Source: Maritimibacter dapengensis (GTDB taxonomy: Bacteria > Pseudomonadota > Alphaproteobacteria > Rhodobacterales > Rhodobacteraceae). From it: a stretch of 64,000 nucleotides of DNA. The DNA lies in contig NZ_JAHUZE010000004.1 in NCBI RefSeq assembly GCF_019218265.1, positions 102,001 to 166,000 of the forward strand. The letters are read 5' to 3'. Below, one piece after another: positions 45,638 to 53,069 of this stretch. Numbering within the stretch: the stretch's first letter is position 1; each line of letters opens with the position of its first letter. Both the position numbers and the translations under genes were made by a program. Below the pieces are notes generated by a model. It was not told where the DNA came from. It was given only the letters and a program-made list of their open reading frames with translations, and did not search any database.

Positions 45638-46960
45638 ATGCAACTCAAGAAACTTCTTCCTTTCGTAGCCGCCGCGGCCTTCGTGCCCGCGATGGGCTTC
45701 GCACAGGATGCTGCTCCGACGGGTGAGGCCGCCGAGCACACAAAGTATATCCTGACCACCGTCCTCTTCCTGGTCGGCGGTTTCCTCGTGTTCTGGATGG
45801 CCGCTGGCTTCGCCATGCTTGAAGCCGGCCTCGTGCGTTCCAAGAACGTGACCATGCAGCTTACCAAGAACATCGCGCTCTTCTCGATCGCGGCGATCAT
45901 GTACTGGCTCGTGGGCTTCGGCATCATGTATCCGGCCGAGTGGCTGGTCGAAGGCTGGCTCGGCCCGTTCTTCGCGGTCACAGCGCTCGAGCCCGTGGGC
46001 GTCGCACCTGCCGACACCGCGCTCGATTACGCCTCCGCCGGTTCCGACTTCTTCTTCCAGCTGATGTTCTGTGCGACGACCGCGTCCATCGTGTCCGGCA
46101 CGCTCGCCGAACGCATCAAGCTGTGGCCGTTCCTGATCTTCGTTGTCGTGCTGACCGGCTTCATCTACCCGATCGAAGCATCCTGGCAGTGGGGCGGTGG
46201 TTGGCTGTCTGAAGCAGGCTTCTCCGACTTCGCCGGTTCCACGCTGGTGCACGCTGCTGGTGGCTTCGCCGCTCTCGCCGGTGCCATCGTTCTCGGCCCG
46301 CGTCTTGGGAAGTACAAGGATGGCAAAGTGATGGCGTTCCCGGGCTCGAACCTCGCCCTCGCGACGCTGGGTACGTTCATCCTGTGGCTCGGATGGTTCG
46401 GCTTCAACGGTGGTTCGCAGCTGGCCATGGGCACTGTGGGTGATGTTGCCGACGTGTCGCGCATCTTTTCGAACACCAACATGGCGGCTGCTGCCGGTGC
46501 CGTGTTCGCGCTGATCCTGACCCAGATCCTCTACAAGAAGGTCGACCTTACCATGGTGCTCAACGGTGCGCTGGCCGGTCTCGTGTCCATCACGGCCGAA
46601 CCGCTCGCCCCGTCGCTCTTCGAAGCGCTCATCATCGGTGGGATCGGCGGTGTCATCGTGGTCTTCACGGTTCCGCTGCTCGACAAACTGAAGATCGACG
46701 ACGTGGTGGGCGCCATCCCGGTGCACCTGATCGCCGGCTTCTGGGGCACCTTCATCGTGGCCTGGACCAACGACGGCGCCTCCTTCGGCACTCAGATCCT
46801 CGGCTTCGTGGCCATCGGTATCTTCGTCTTCGTCACGTCGATCATCGTCTGGTTCATCCTGAAGGCCATCATGGGCATCCGTGTCTCGGAAGAGGATGAG
46901 GTTCTCGGCCTCGACAAAGCCGAACTCGGCATGGAAGCCTATCCGGAATTCCTGAACTGA
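45638..46960 (+). CDS. amtB: Ammonium transporter AmtB
   Basis: The 440-residue protein has a cleavable signal (MQLKKLLPFVAAAAFVPAMGFA) and about 11 membrane helices. The family signature is FAGSTLVHAAGGFAALAGAIVLG with the first twin His, and the second His is in GAIPVHLIAGFWG. It conducts NH4+/NH3 at the inner membrane under nitrogen limitation and is gated by GlnK. Codons end strongly in C, as in highly expressed genes. A strong terminator follows. Confidence 0.97.
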   Translation: MQLKKLLPFVAAAAFVPAMGFAQDAAPTGEAAEHTKYILTTVLFLVGGFLVFWMAAGFAMLEAGLVRSKNVTMQLTKNIALFSIAAIMYWLVGFGIMYPAEWLVEGWLGPFFAVTALEPVGVAPADTALDYASAGSDFFFQLMFCATTASIVSGTLAERIKLWPFLIFVVVLTGFIYPIEASWQWGGGWLSEAGFSDFAGSTLVHAAGGFAALAGAIVLGPRLGKYKDGKVMAFPGSNLALATLGTFILWLGWFGFNGGSQLAMGTVGDVADVSRIFSNTNMAAAAGAVFALILTQILYKKVDLTMVLNGALAGLVSITAEPLAPSLFEALIIGGIGGVIVVFTVPLLDKLKIDDVVGAIPVHLIAGFWGTFIVAWTNDGASFGTQILGFVAIGIFVFVTSIIVWFILKAIMGIRVSEEDEVLGLDKAELGMEAYPEFLN

Positions 46961-46985
46961 TCTTCGGGACCATCTAAAAAAATAC

Positions 46986-47015
46986 GGCCCCGGGCGGAAA
47001 CGCCCGGGGCCTTTT
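46986..47015 (+). terminator. Intrinsic terminator after amtB
   Basis: An 11-bp perfect stem GGCCCCGGGCG/CGCCCGGGGCC with a GAAA tetraloop is followed by TTTT. Confidence 0.92.
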
Positions 47016-47582
47016 CTATCCGCGAAGCCGATGTTCAAGCAGGATGGGCACCACGAGGTCTTCTTCGTCTCCGAGATGCCGGTCCAGAAACGCCTCGATC
47101 CGCACCGCGCCGTCATGAACGGCTCCGATCTCGTCCCGCGCCTGCGCCTCGTCGAGTTGAAGGAGCTTCAACGCACGGTTCGATACTCGCGTGAACCCAT
47201 CCAGTGTCGCGTCCAGGGCGAGATGATCAGCTTCCAGAATGGCCAGGCCCTCGTCGAACCGCGCATCGGCTTCGGACAGTTCCGGGAAGAAGCTGAGGTC
47301 TTCAAAACGGTGATGCCCATGCAACGCCCGCACGAGGCGGTCACCATAGACCGACAGGCGCGGTGCGTAAGATGTCGCGTCGAAATCGCCGTCGAGATAA
47401 TGCTCCGCGCCCGTTCTCAGAAGATAGGCCAGGTCACGAAACAACCTATGCGCCGCGATCCAGTTGCGCGTGGATCGTAAGAAGTGCGGATCACGCTCCC
47501 AACTGTCCCGCGGATGGTCTGCCAACAAAAAGCTCAACTCAGACGGAAGTGGTGTCGTGCGGGTTTCGGTGAATGGTATCAT
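47016..47582 (-). CDS. Hemerythrin-domain protein
   Basis: The 188-residue, all-helical protein has hemerythrin-type metal-ligand pattern: NWIAAHRLFRDLAYLL, LHGHHRFEDLSFFPEL, LEADHLALDATLDGF and DRHLGDEEDLVVPILLEH. Such domains bind a di-iron centre and O2 or sense redox state. The ATG at 47582 has GGAGAGG upstream; a far longer in-frame extension to 47852 would cross the aminotransferase terminator and is not credible. Three tandem decamers lie 79-110 bases upstream. Confidence 0.85.
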   Translation of the reverse strand: MIPFTETRTTPLPSELSFLLADHPRDSWERDPHFLRSTRNWIAAHRLFRDLAYLLRTGAEHYLDGDFDATSYAPRLSVYGDRLVRALHGHHRFEDLSFFPELSEADARFDEGLAILEADHLALDATLDGFTRVSNRALKLLQLDEAQARDEIGAVHDGAVRIEAFLDRHLGDEEDLVVPILLEHRLRG

Positions 47583-47660
47583 GGGGCCTCTCCTATCGAC
47601 ATCCAGATGGGGTCGGTGAACCGGGCCTGCATCTCTCTGTTCCCGCGCCGAAGCCCTGCG

Positions 47661-47692
47661 AAATCGCACAGAATCGCACAGAGACGCACAGA
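47661..47692. repeat. Three tandem CGCACAGA decamers upstream of the hemerythrin gene
   Basis: Consecutive ten-base units share CGCACAGA: AATCGCACAG-type repeated at 47661, 47671 and 47681. The 10-base period places each copy on the same DNA face. It lies upstream of the minus-strand hemerythrin gene, where an activator or repressor could bind. Confidence 0.65.
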
Positions 47693-47700
47693 ACTGGTCT

Positions 47701-47813
47701 TCATTGTTCCAAAAATACTTCAGGGGGTTCGGGGGACTGGTCCCCCGAATAGGCGACGCCGCGCCCCTTGGGGCGCGGCGTCGGTCGTGGCGCGTCAGCG
47801 CCGCGAAATCTCT
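47701..47813 (-). terminator. Three-hairpin terminator region after the aminotransferase gene
   Basis: Reading with the minus-strand gene there are three hairpins. A GGCGC-TGAC-GCGCC stem is near 47800. A perfect 13-bp stem GACGCCGCGCCCC (47755-47767 with 47770-47782) has a 2-base spacer. A 9-bp stem TTCGGGGGA/TCCCCCGAA (47728-47749) has a 4-base loop. The string GAAGTATTTTTGGAAC then follows, a pattern common downstream of Rhodobacteraceae genes. Confidence 0.7.
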
Positions 47814-47820
47814 TGTCAGG

Positions 47821-49005
47821 TCAGACGCGCGCGTCGACGATCGCGTCGGCAAGCGTGTCGACGCTATCCTTGTTCAGCCCGGCGATGTTCATGCGCGAGT
47901 CGCCGACCATGTAGATCCCGTGTTTTTCCCGCATGTGTTCGACCTGCTCCGGCGTGGCGCCGAGGCGCGAGAACATGCCGCGGTGCTCTGCGATGAAGTC
48001 GAAATTGTCGGAGTTGGTGCGCTGGCGCAGGGCGTCGGCAAGCTGCTTTCGCAGGCCAAGCATGCCGGTGCGCACCTCCTCAAGTTCCGTCTCCCACTCC
48101 GACCTCAGCTTGGGGTCGTCGAGGATCATCTGCACTACGCGCGCACCGTGATCGGGCGGGAACGAGAAATTCTGACGGTTCAGATGGGTCAGGTTGCCTT
48201 GGGTCACCTTTTGCTTCCCGGTGTCCTGCGACACGGCCATCAGAAGCCCCGTGCGCTCGCGATAGACGCCGAAGTTTTTCGAACATGACGCGGCGATCAG
48301 GGTCTCTGGCAGGGTGCTCGCAATTATCCGGGTGCCTTGCGCATCGGCTTCAAGCCCGTCACCGAAGCCCTGATAGGCGATATCGATGAGCGGAACGGCG
48401 TTTTTCTTGCCGATTAGATCGGCGACCTCTTTCCATTGTTCGATGGTCAGGTTCGCCCCGGTCGGGTTGTGGCAACAGCCGTGCAGGAGCACGACGTCAC
48501 CTGCTTTGACGCCGTCCAGATCGGCCATCATGCCCGAGAAATCGACCGCGCGCGAATCGTTGTCGAAATAACGATACTCGGCCATGTTCATCTTCAGGTG
48601 CTTGATGATCGACGGATGGTTAGGCCAGGTCGGGGCAGAGAGCCAGATCGTCGCATCGGGGTTTGCCATTTTCACCAGTTCCAGCGCCTGATGAATGGCT
48701 CCTGTGCCGCCCGGTTGGGCTGCGCCTGACAACGTGTCGGCAGAGACAGCATCTCCCAAAACCAGCGAGGATAGCGCCTTCACGAAAGCCGGATCACCGC
48801 CGAGCGCGGTATAGCTCTTGGTCGTTTCGGCTTCCCACAACTGCTTTTCGGCGGATTTTACAGCGCGCATGACCGGCGTGTTGCCAGTAGGATCCTTGTA
48901 GACGCCCACACCCAGGTCGACCTTGGTTTCGCGCGGGTCCTCGCGATAGGCGACCATGAGGGCCATGATCTTGTCTTGCGGTTGTGCGTTCAGAAGTTCG
49001 AACAT
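47821..49005 (-). CDS. Aromatic/aspartate aminotransferase (class I, PLP)
   Basis: The 394-residue fold-type I aminotransferase has N-terminus MFELLNAQPQDKIMALMVAYREDPR, substrate-binding HGCCHNPTGANLT and PLP lysine motif SCSKNFGVYRERTG. SRMNIAGL with the conserved Arg lies near the C-terminus. It is in the AspC/TyrB group and transfers amino groups from aspartate or aromatic amino acids to 2-oxoglutarate. It lies 31 bases downstream of sseA and is followed by a multi-hairpin terminator. Confidence 0.94.
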   Translation of the reverse strand: MFELLNAQPQDKIMALMVAYREDPRETKVDLGVGVYKDPTGNTPVMRAVKSAEKQLWEAETTKSYTALGGDPAFVKALSSLVLGDAVSADTLSGAAQPGGTGAIHQALELVKMANPDATIWLSAPTWPNHPSIIKHLKMNMAEYRYFDNDSRAVDFSGMMADLDGVKAGDVVLLHGCCHNPTGANLTIEQWKEVADLIGKKNAVPLIDIAYQGFGDGLEADAQGTRIIASTLPETLIAASCSKNFGVYRERTGLLMAVSQDTGKQKVTQGNLTHLNRQNFSFPPDHGARVVQMILDDPKLRSEWETELEEVRTGMLGLRKQLADALRQRTNSDNFDFIAEHRGMFSRLGATPEQVEHMREKHGIYMVGDSRMNIAGLNKDSVDTLADAIVDARV

Positions 49006-49036
49006 GGTTTTCTCCGGTTTCGGGCGTCACGCCCGG

Positions 49037-49894
49037 TCAGGCGTCGCCGGTGGCGACCTTGAGATCGTTGTACATGCCCCATTCCGCCCAGCTTCCGTCA
49101 TAGACGGCGTGGCGGGGGGTCCCGAGGATTTCGAGGGCGAGGTCGAGCACCGCCGCCGTCACGCCGGACCCGCACGACGAGATCACGGGTTTGGCGGTGT
49201 CCACGCCCGCTTCTGTGAATGCGGCGCGCAACTGCTCTTCGTCTTTCATCGTGCCATCCTCGTTCAATAGCTCGAGGAAAGGAACGTTTCTGGAGTTCGG
49301 GATATGGCCCGAACGCAGACCTTCGCGCGGCTCCGGCGCTTCGCCCTTGAAACGGTCCGAGGCGCGTGCGTCGACGATCTGCCAGTCCCCCAGTTTGACG
49401 GCCGCTGCCACCTGGGTCACGTCCTTGACCATGTCGGCGCGGCGGCTGACCGTCATGTGCCGGTCCCGGATTACGGGCGGCATGTCTTCCACGGGTCGGT
49501 CTTCGGCGATCCATTTCGCGAGGCCACCGTCCAGAACCGCAACGTCGGTCTTGCCCATCAGGCGGAAGGTCCACCAGACGCGCGGAGCCGAGAACAGGCC
49601 TTTCGAATCGTAGACGACGACCTGGTGACCATCGCCGATTCCCATGGCGCGCATGCGCGACATGAATTTCTCCACCGGTGGCGCCATATGCGGCAGGTCG
49701 GATCGAAGGTCGGCTATTTCGTCTATGTCGAAGAACCGCGCCCCGGGAATATGCGCCGCGTCATACTCGGCCTTGGCGTCGCGTTCATCGGCCGGCATGT
49801 GCCAGGACGCGTCGATGAGGCGCAGATCCGGGTCGTTCAGATGGTCCGCGAGCCATGCGGTCGAGACCAGGGTCTTCGGGTCGTCATAGGCCAT
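49037..49894 (-). CDS. sseA: 3-mercaptopyruvate sulfurtransferase
   Basis: The 285-residue protein has two rhodanese domains. The C-terminal one carries the active-site loop CGSGVTA, characteristic of mercaptopyruvate sulfurtransferases (thiosulfate enzymes have CRKGVT-like loops). It transfers sulfur from 3-mercaptopyruvate to a thiol acceptor. Placement before an aspartate-type aminotransferase makes sense because cysteine transamination by such enzymes yields 3-mercaptopyruvate (inference). Confidence 0.94.
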   Translation of the reverse strand: MAYDDPKTLVSTAWLADHLNDPDLRLIDASWHMPADERDAKAEYDAAHIPGARFFDIDEIADLRSDLPHMAPPVEKFMSRMRAMGIGDGHQVVVYDSKGLFSAPRVWWTFRLMGKTDVAVLDGGLAKWIAEDRPVEDMPPVIRDRHMTVSRRADMVKDVTQVAAAVKLGDWQIVDARASDRFKGEAPEPREGLRSGHIPNSRNVPFLELLNEDGTMKDEEQLRAAFTEAGVDTAKPVISSCGSGVTAAVLDLALEILGTPRHAVYDGSWAEWGMYNDLKVATGDA

Positions 49895-49958
49895 GCTGTC
49901 TCCCCTCGTTCAACGTCAACTGCCTAGCGCCGGGGACGCAGGGAGGCAAGGGGGGCGC

Positions 49959-50537
49959 TCATGTGAGCAGGCGAAGCGCCGTTCGGGCGAGACTCTTTGC
50001 GAAATCGGCGTCGAGTGGTTCATGGCCGGCGAGGAGCCGATAGAGGATCGGGCCGTAGATCATGTCGAGCACGGTTTCCAGAGCGGCGGGCGGCGATATC
50101 TCTTCCCGTTTCACAGCGGACAGGACCATGTCGCGCCCTGCGTCCCGCGATGACAGGATCACGCGGTTGCGGAAGGCACGGGTAAGCTCGCTGTCGGGAT
50201 CGGCGCTTGCCAAGGCGAGCGCGATCTGGCGGCCACGCGTCGAGGCGAACGTGGCGACGAGCGTCTCCAATTGACGCGTCAGCGTGTCGGCCAGGGTGTT
50301 GGCAGTGCTGCTTTCAGGCTCTTTTTCGGGCAGAAGCGAAGCCATGGCCAATTCCGACTTGTTCGCCCAATTGCGATATATCGTCGGCTTTCCCACGCCC
50401 GATTTCGCGGCAACGGCTTCGATCGTCAGCCGTCCGAAGCCCTCCTGCATCAGAATGGTCCTGGCAGCAGAGAGTGCCTGGTCGCGCTTGGCCTTTGACG
50501 GTGGGCGCCCGCGAGGTTTCGGATTTGCTTGACTCAT
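49959..50537 (-). CDS. TetR/AcrR family transcriptional regulator
   Basis: The 192-residue protein has a basic N-terminus (GRPPSKAKRD), the TetR HTH LTIEAVAAKSGVGKPTIYRNWANKSEL (about 36-62) and a C-terminal TetR_C-type ligand domain. It probably represses itself and the divergent VOC gene; an inverted repeat TTACG-AAA-CGTAA lies in the shared 49-base promoter. The inducer is unknown. Confidence 0.92.
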   Translation of the reverse strand: MSQANPKPRGRPPSKAKRDQALSAARTILMQEGFGRLTIEAVAAKSGVGKPTIYRNWANKSELAMASLLPEKEPESSTANTLADTLTRQLETLVATFASTRGRQIALALASADPDSELTRAFRNRVILSSRDAGRDMVLSAVKREEISPPAALETVLDMIYGPILYRLLAGHEPLDADFAKSLARTALRLLT

Positions 50538-50541
50538 TTAT

Positions 50542-50554
50542 TTACGAAACGTAA
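50542..50554. promoter_or_regulatory. Probable TetR-type operator
   Basis: TTACGAAACGTAA is a perfect 5-bp inverted repeat with a 3-base centre, followed by a third CGTAA half at 50555-50559. It sits between the divergent TetR and VOC genes, 5 bases from the TetR start. Confidence 0.65.
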
Positions 50555-50586
50555 CGTAATTCTAGAGTGGACGCAAGGAGCCTGCC

Positions 50587-51021
50587 ATGTCCCTTACAGC
50601 TTACATCGTCTGCAAAGGCGCTGCCGATGCGATCGAGTTCTACAAGGCCGCGTTCGGAGCGGTCGAGGATTTCCGCATGACCGATCCTTCCGGCGATGGC
50701 CGCCTGGGGCACGCCGAGTTGGACATAGGCGGGGGGCGCTTGATGCTGGCGGACGAATACCCTGATTTCGGGGCGATCTCGCCAGACACGCTTGGCGGCA
50801 CGCCCGTATCGCTGCATCTCGTCGTCGATGATGTGGATGCTGTCGCGGCGGCAGCGGACAGGGCAGGCGGGACGATCCTCAGACCGCCGACCGATCAGAG
50901 CTTCGGGGAGCGCAATTGCCTCGTTCAGGACCCGTTCGGGCATCGTTGGTTCCTGGCTCAGGTGACGGAAGACCTGTCCGGGGAAGAGATGCAGAAGCGC
51001 TGGGACGACGAGGCGGGTTAG
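50587..51021 (+). CDS. VOC family (glyoxalase/PhnB-like) protein
   Basis: The 144-residue protein has two beta-alpha-beta-beta-beta modules: TAYIVCKGAADAIEFYKAAFGAVEDFRM, ELDIGGGRLMLADE, and the end RNCLVQDPFGHRWFLAQVTED. It resembles PhnB/3-demethylubiquinone methyltransferase-like VOC proteins; substrate unknown. AAGGAG precedes the ATG. Divergent from and probably regulated by the TetR gene. Stops overlap the convergent permease by 4 bases. Confidence 0.9.
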   Translation: MSLTAYIVCKGAADAIEFYKAAFGAVEDFRMTDPSGDGRLGHAELDIGGGRLMLADEYPDFGAISPDTLGGTPVSLHLVVDDVDAVAAAADRAGGTILRPPTDQSFGERNCLVQDPFGHRWFLAQVTEDLSGEEMQKRWDDEAG

Positions 51022-52076
51022 ACGAATGCCTGAAATGCCAGCCCGGCAAGCACGGCGCCGACCATTCCCAATGCGAGATAAAGCAGGAAGACGTGCGTTT
51101 TGACCAACGCCCAGATCGCTGCCATCGCTGGCACGCAGCTCACCGCGCCCGCCACCATGAATGCCATCGCGGAACCAGCGCTCATCCCCTGTTCCATGAG
51201 ACCGGACAAGAGCGGGGGCGCAGCATAGGAATTGAGGTACGCAGGCATCCCGACAAGCGCAGAGAGCGCGATGGGACCAATGCCTTCGCCGCCGACGGTG
51301 CTCGCAATCCAGTCGGCTGGCAGATACCGGACAAGTAGCGCCTGAAGCACGTATGCGAAGGCCAGCCATTTCACGAGGAAAAGAAGGTTGTCCCATCCTT
51401 CTGTCCGGAACGTGGCAAGCCTGTCGGCATCCTTCCAGATCGGCCAATATGCCTCGTCATCGACTGAACTGGGGGCGCAGCAGGAAGACGTCGACCAACT
51501 GGACGCTGCGGCCCGCACCGAACGCGGTTTGGCCACGTCCTTCAATCCTCCCGCGCGCGATATCGCCATGGTGACGAACCCGCCGAAGAGCCCGAGGCCC
51601 ACCGCCGAAACTGCTTTGCCGACGGCGAAAGACCAATCTAGTGCGCCTGCCGTGACGACAAGCGATCCGGGGTCGATCAAGGGTGAGGCGAGCCAGAAGG
51701 CCATGATCGCTGCAATCGGGGCGCCAAGCGCGATGAGGCCGGCGATGAACGGAATGACTTCACAGGAACAGAAGGGAGCGAGCGCACCGAACGTGGCCGC
51801 GAGTAGGATGGCGGGCACTTCGCGGCCCTCGAACGCGCGCCCGATCAAAGCTTCGGCGCCAGAGGCCTTGAGATAGGCGACCAGCGCGACGGCGATGAGG
51901 ATGAAGGGCAGGGTATGAACGAAGGAACCGAGCGCCTCTAACGAAACAGGCAAGAAAGCTGTTGTGTCGAACACAGCGACCGCCGCGAGGCACAGCGCCG
52001 AAATGGTCCAGGGCGAGCGCAGATGCCTGGCGAAAGTCCCGATCGTCGTGATGCCGAGAGCGGTACTGTCGGTCAT
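51018..52076 (-). CDS. Permease of the DUF318/ArsP-SO_0444 metal efflux family
   Basis: The 352-residue protein has about eight to ten membrane helices. The family motif APFCSCEVIPFIAG appears in the first half and LVGMPAYLNSYAAPPLL in the second. The central cytoplasmic loop contains a short CC motif (STSSCCAP). Family members export methylarsenite (ArsP) or Cu/Zn (SO_0444 group). The ATG overlaps the ArsR stop (ATGA), so the regulator and permease form one translationally coupled unit. Confidence 0.88.
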   Translation of the reverse strand: MTDSTALGITTIGTFARHLRSPWTISALCLAAVAVFDTTAFLPVSLEALGSFVHTLPFILIAVALVAYLKASGAEALIGRAFEGREVPAILLAATFGALAPFCSCEVIPFIAGLIALGAPIAAIMAFWLASPLIDPGSLVVTAGALDWSFAVGKAVSAVGLGLFGGFVTMAISRAGGLKDVAKPRSVRAAASSWSTSSCCAPSSVDDEAYWPIWKDADRLATFRTEGWDNLLFLVKWLAFAYVLQALLVRYLPADWIASTVGGEGIGPIALSALVGMPAYLNSYAAPPLLSGLMEQGMSAGSAMAFMVAGAVSCVPAMAAIWALVKTHVFLLYLALGMVGAVLAGLAFQAFV

Positions 52077-52441
52077 GCCACCGCATCCTCTTCGGCACAT
52101 GCGCAGGTGTCGTCGCATCCGTCACTCGCGCAACTTTCGCCGCAATCGTCGGAGCACACGTCTGCGCAGCATTCTTCGAGAATGTAGTCCGCCAGTGCTC
52201 TGAGTTGATCGAAATCGGCCCGATTGATCGTCTCTCTGCCGCGCTTTTCCTGTGTCACGAGCCCGCCGCCGACCAGCGACCTGATGTGGTGGGCGAGCGT
52301 CGTGGGGGCGATCCCGGTCTTGTCCCGGATGTCCGAGATGTTCAGGCCGTCCTCTCCCGCGCGCACGAGAGATTTCAGGACGGCAAGGCGAGCTTCTGAT
52401 CCGATCGCGGAAAATCCGGCTGAGGCGAGGGCGGGGGTCAT
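52073..52441 (-). CDS. ArsR/SmtB family regulator with Cys-rich C-terminal tail
   Basis: The 122-residue winged-helix protein has recognition helix ISDIRDKTGIAPTTLAHHIRSLVGGGLV. The last 30 residues hold eight cysteines in an acidic context (ECCADVC, DDCGESC, GCDDTCAC), suggesting a thiolate metal-binding site. A 20-bp perfect palindrome lies just upstream of the start. It probably senses a soft metal or metalloid and represses the operon with the permease. Confidence 0.9.
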   Translation of the reverse strand: MTPALASAGFSAIGSEARLAVLKSLVRAGEDGLNISDIRDKTGIAPTTLAHHIRSLVGGGLVTQEKRGRETINRADFDQLRALADYILEECCADVCSDDCGESCASDGCDDTCACAEEDAVA

Positions 52442-52456
52442 GGCGATTCCTTTTAA

Positions 52457-52476
52457 CTATAAAACTAGTTTTATAG
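52457..52476. promoter_or_regulatory. ArsR operator palindrome
   Basis: CTATAAAACTAGTTTTATAG is a perfect 20-bp palindrome in a very AT-rich island, 16-35 bases upstream of the ArsR ATG. Position and symmetry fit an autoregulatory ArsR/SmtB operator. Confidence 0.78.
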
Positions 52477-52511
52477 GTATTTTTGCGAATGGCAAGACAA
52501 AGGCCGCAAGT

Positions 52512-52545
52512 ATTCCGGGATTCTAGAATTCCAGAATCCCGGAAT
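52512..52545. repeat. TTCTAGAA palindrome, copy 2 of a two-locus element
   Basis: This is a 34-bp near-perfect palindrome: 17-base arms with one mismatched pair, outer arms ATTCCGGGATTCT and AGAATCCCGGAAT. Its first 20 bases are identical to 26712-26731. It lies between yaiI and the ArsR gene, with a TTAACG motif 37 bases to the right. Confidence 0.78.
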
Positions 52546-52582
52546 CTCTAAGGTGTTGCTAAAGATAGGTTTTTCCTGCTGT

Positions 52583-52602
52583 CGTTAACGAAGAGATTAA
52601 CG
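52583..52602. repeat. TTAACG motif, copy 2 of a two-locus element
   Basis: CGTTAACGAAGAGATTAACG differs at one position from 26634-26653. It lies 24 bases beyond the end of yaiI. Confidence 0.75.
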
Positions 52603-52625
52603 AAGTATGCTTTCAATGTGGGTTT

Positions 52626-53069
52626 TCAGGCAGTCGCGGCCCGGATTGCGCGCTCCAAGCCGTCGCGAAAACGGGCTCTGTCCGACTTCGAGAATGCTTT
52701 GCCTCCGCCCTGCCTGAAGGGGTCTGCGGCGCGCAGGTCGGTCATCAAGTCGCGTGTGGCGAGGGCCTGCCCGATATTGGCCTGAGTCAAAGCATCGCCG
52801 TTGTGTTTGATGACATGCGCGCCAGCCTCGACACATTTGGCTGCCAGCGGGATATCTCCCGTCACCACGACATCTCCGGGTCCGGCGCGTTCGGCGATCC
52901 ACTTGTCGGCTTCGTCCGGACCATCGGCGACGTAGACGACTTCGACCAATGGATTGTCGGAAGGACGCAATCCGCCGTTGCAGACATGTTTCAATTCCGT
53001 CTTGTGCCGCACCGCGACCGCTTCGGCTTCGGCTTTCACCGGGCAGGCATCCGCGTCGACGTAGATCAC
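52626..53069 (-). CDS. YaiI/YqxD family protein (DUF188)
   Basis: The 147-residue protein has the family signature IYVDADACPVK at the start, CNGGLRPSDNPLVEVVYV, DKWIAERAGPGDVVVTGDIPLA and the C-terminal GGGKAFSKSDRARF. It is a PIN-like fold of unknown function. The GTG start at 53069 overlaps the fghA stop (GTGA), which decides the start and indicates coupling; the family length agrees. Confidence 0.92.
   Translation of the reverse strand: MIYVDADACPVKAEAEAVAVRHKTELKHVCNGGLRPSDNPLVEVVYVADGPDEADKWIAERAGPGDVVVTGDIPLAAKCVEAGAHVIKHNGDALTQANIGQALATRDLMTDLRAADPFRQGGGKAFSKSDRARFRDGLERAIRAATA

Noticed and set aside
47583-47852. Extended N-terminus for the hemerythrin protein
   Set aside because: It would translate through hairpins and into the aminotransferase 3' end; the ATG at 47582 has an SD and fits the domain boundary.
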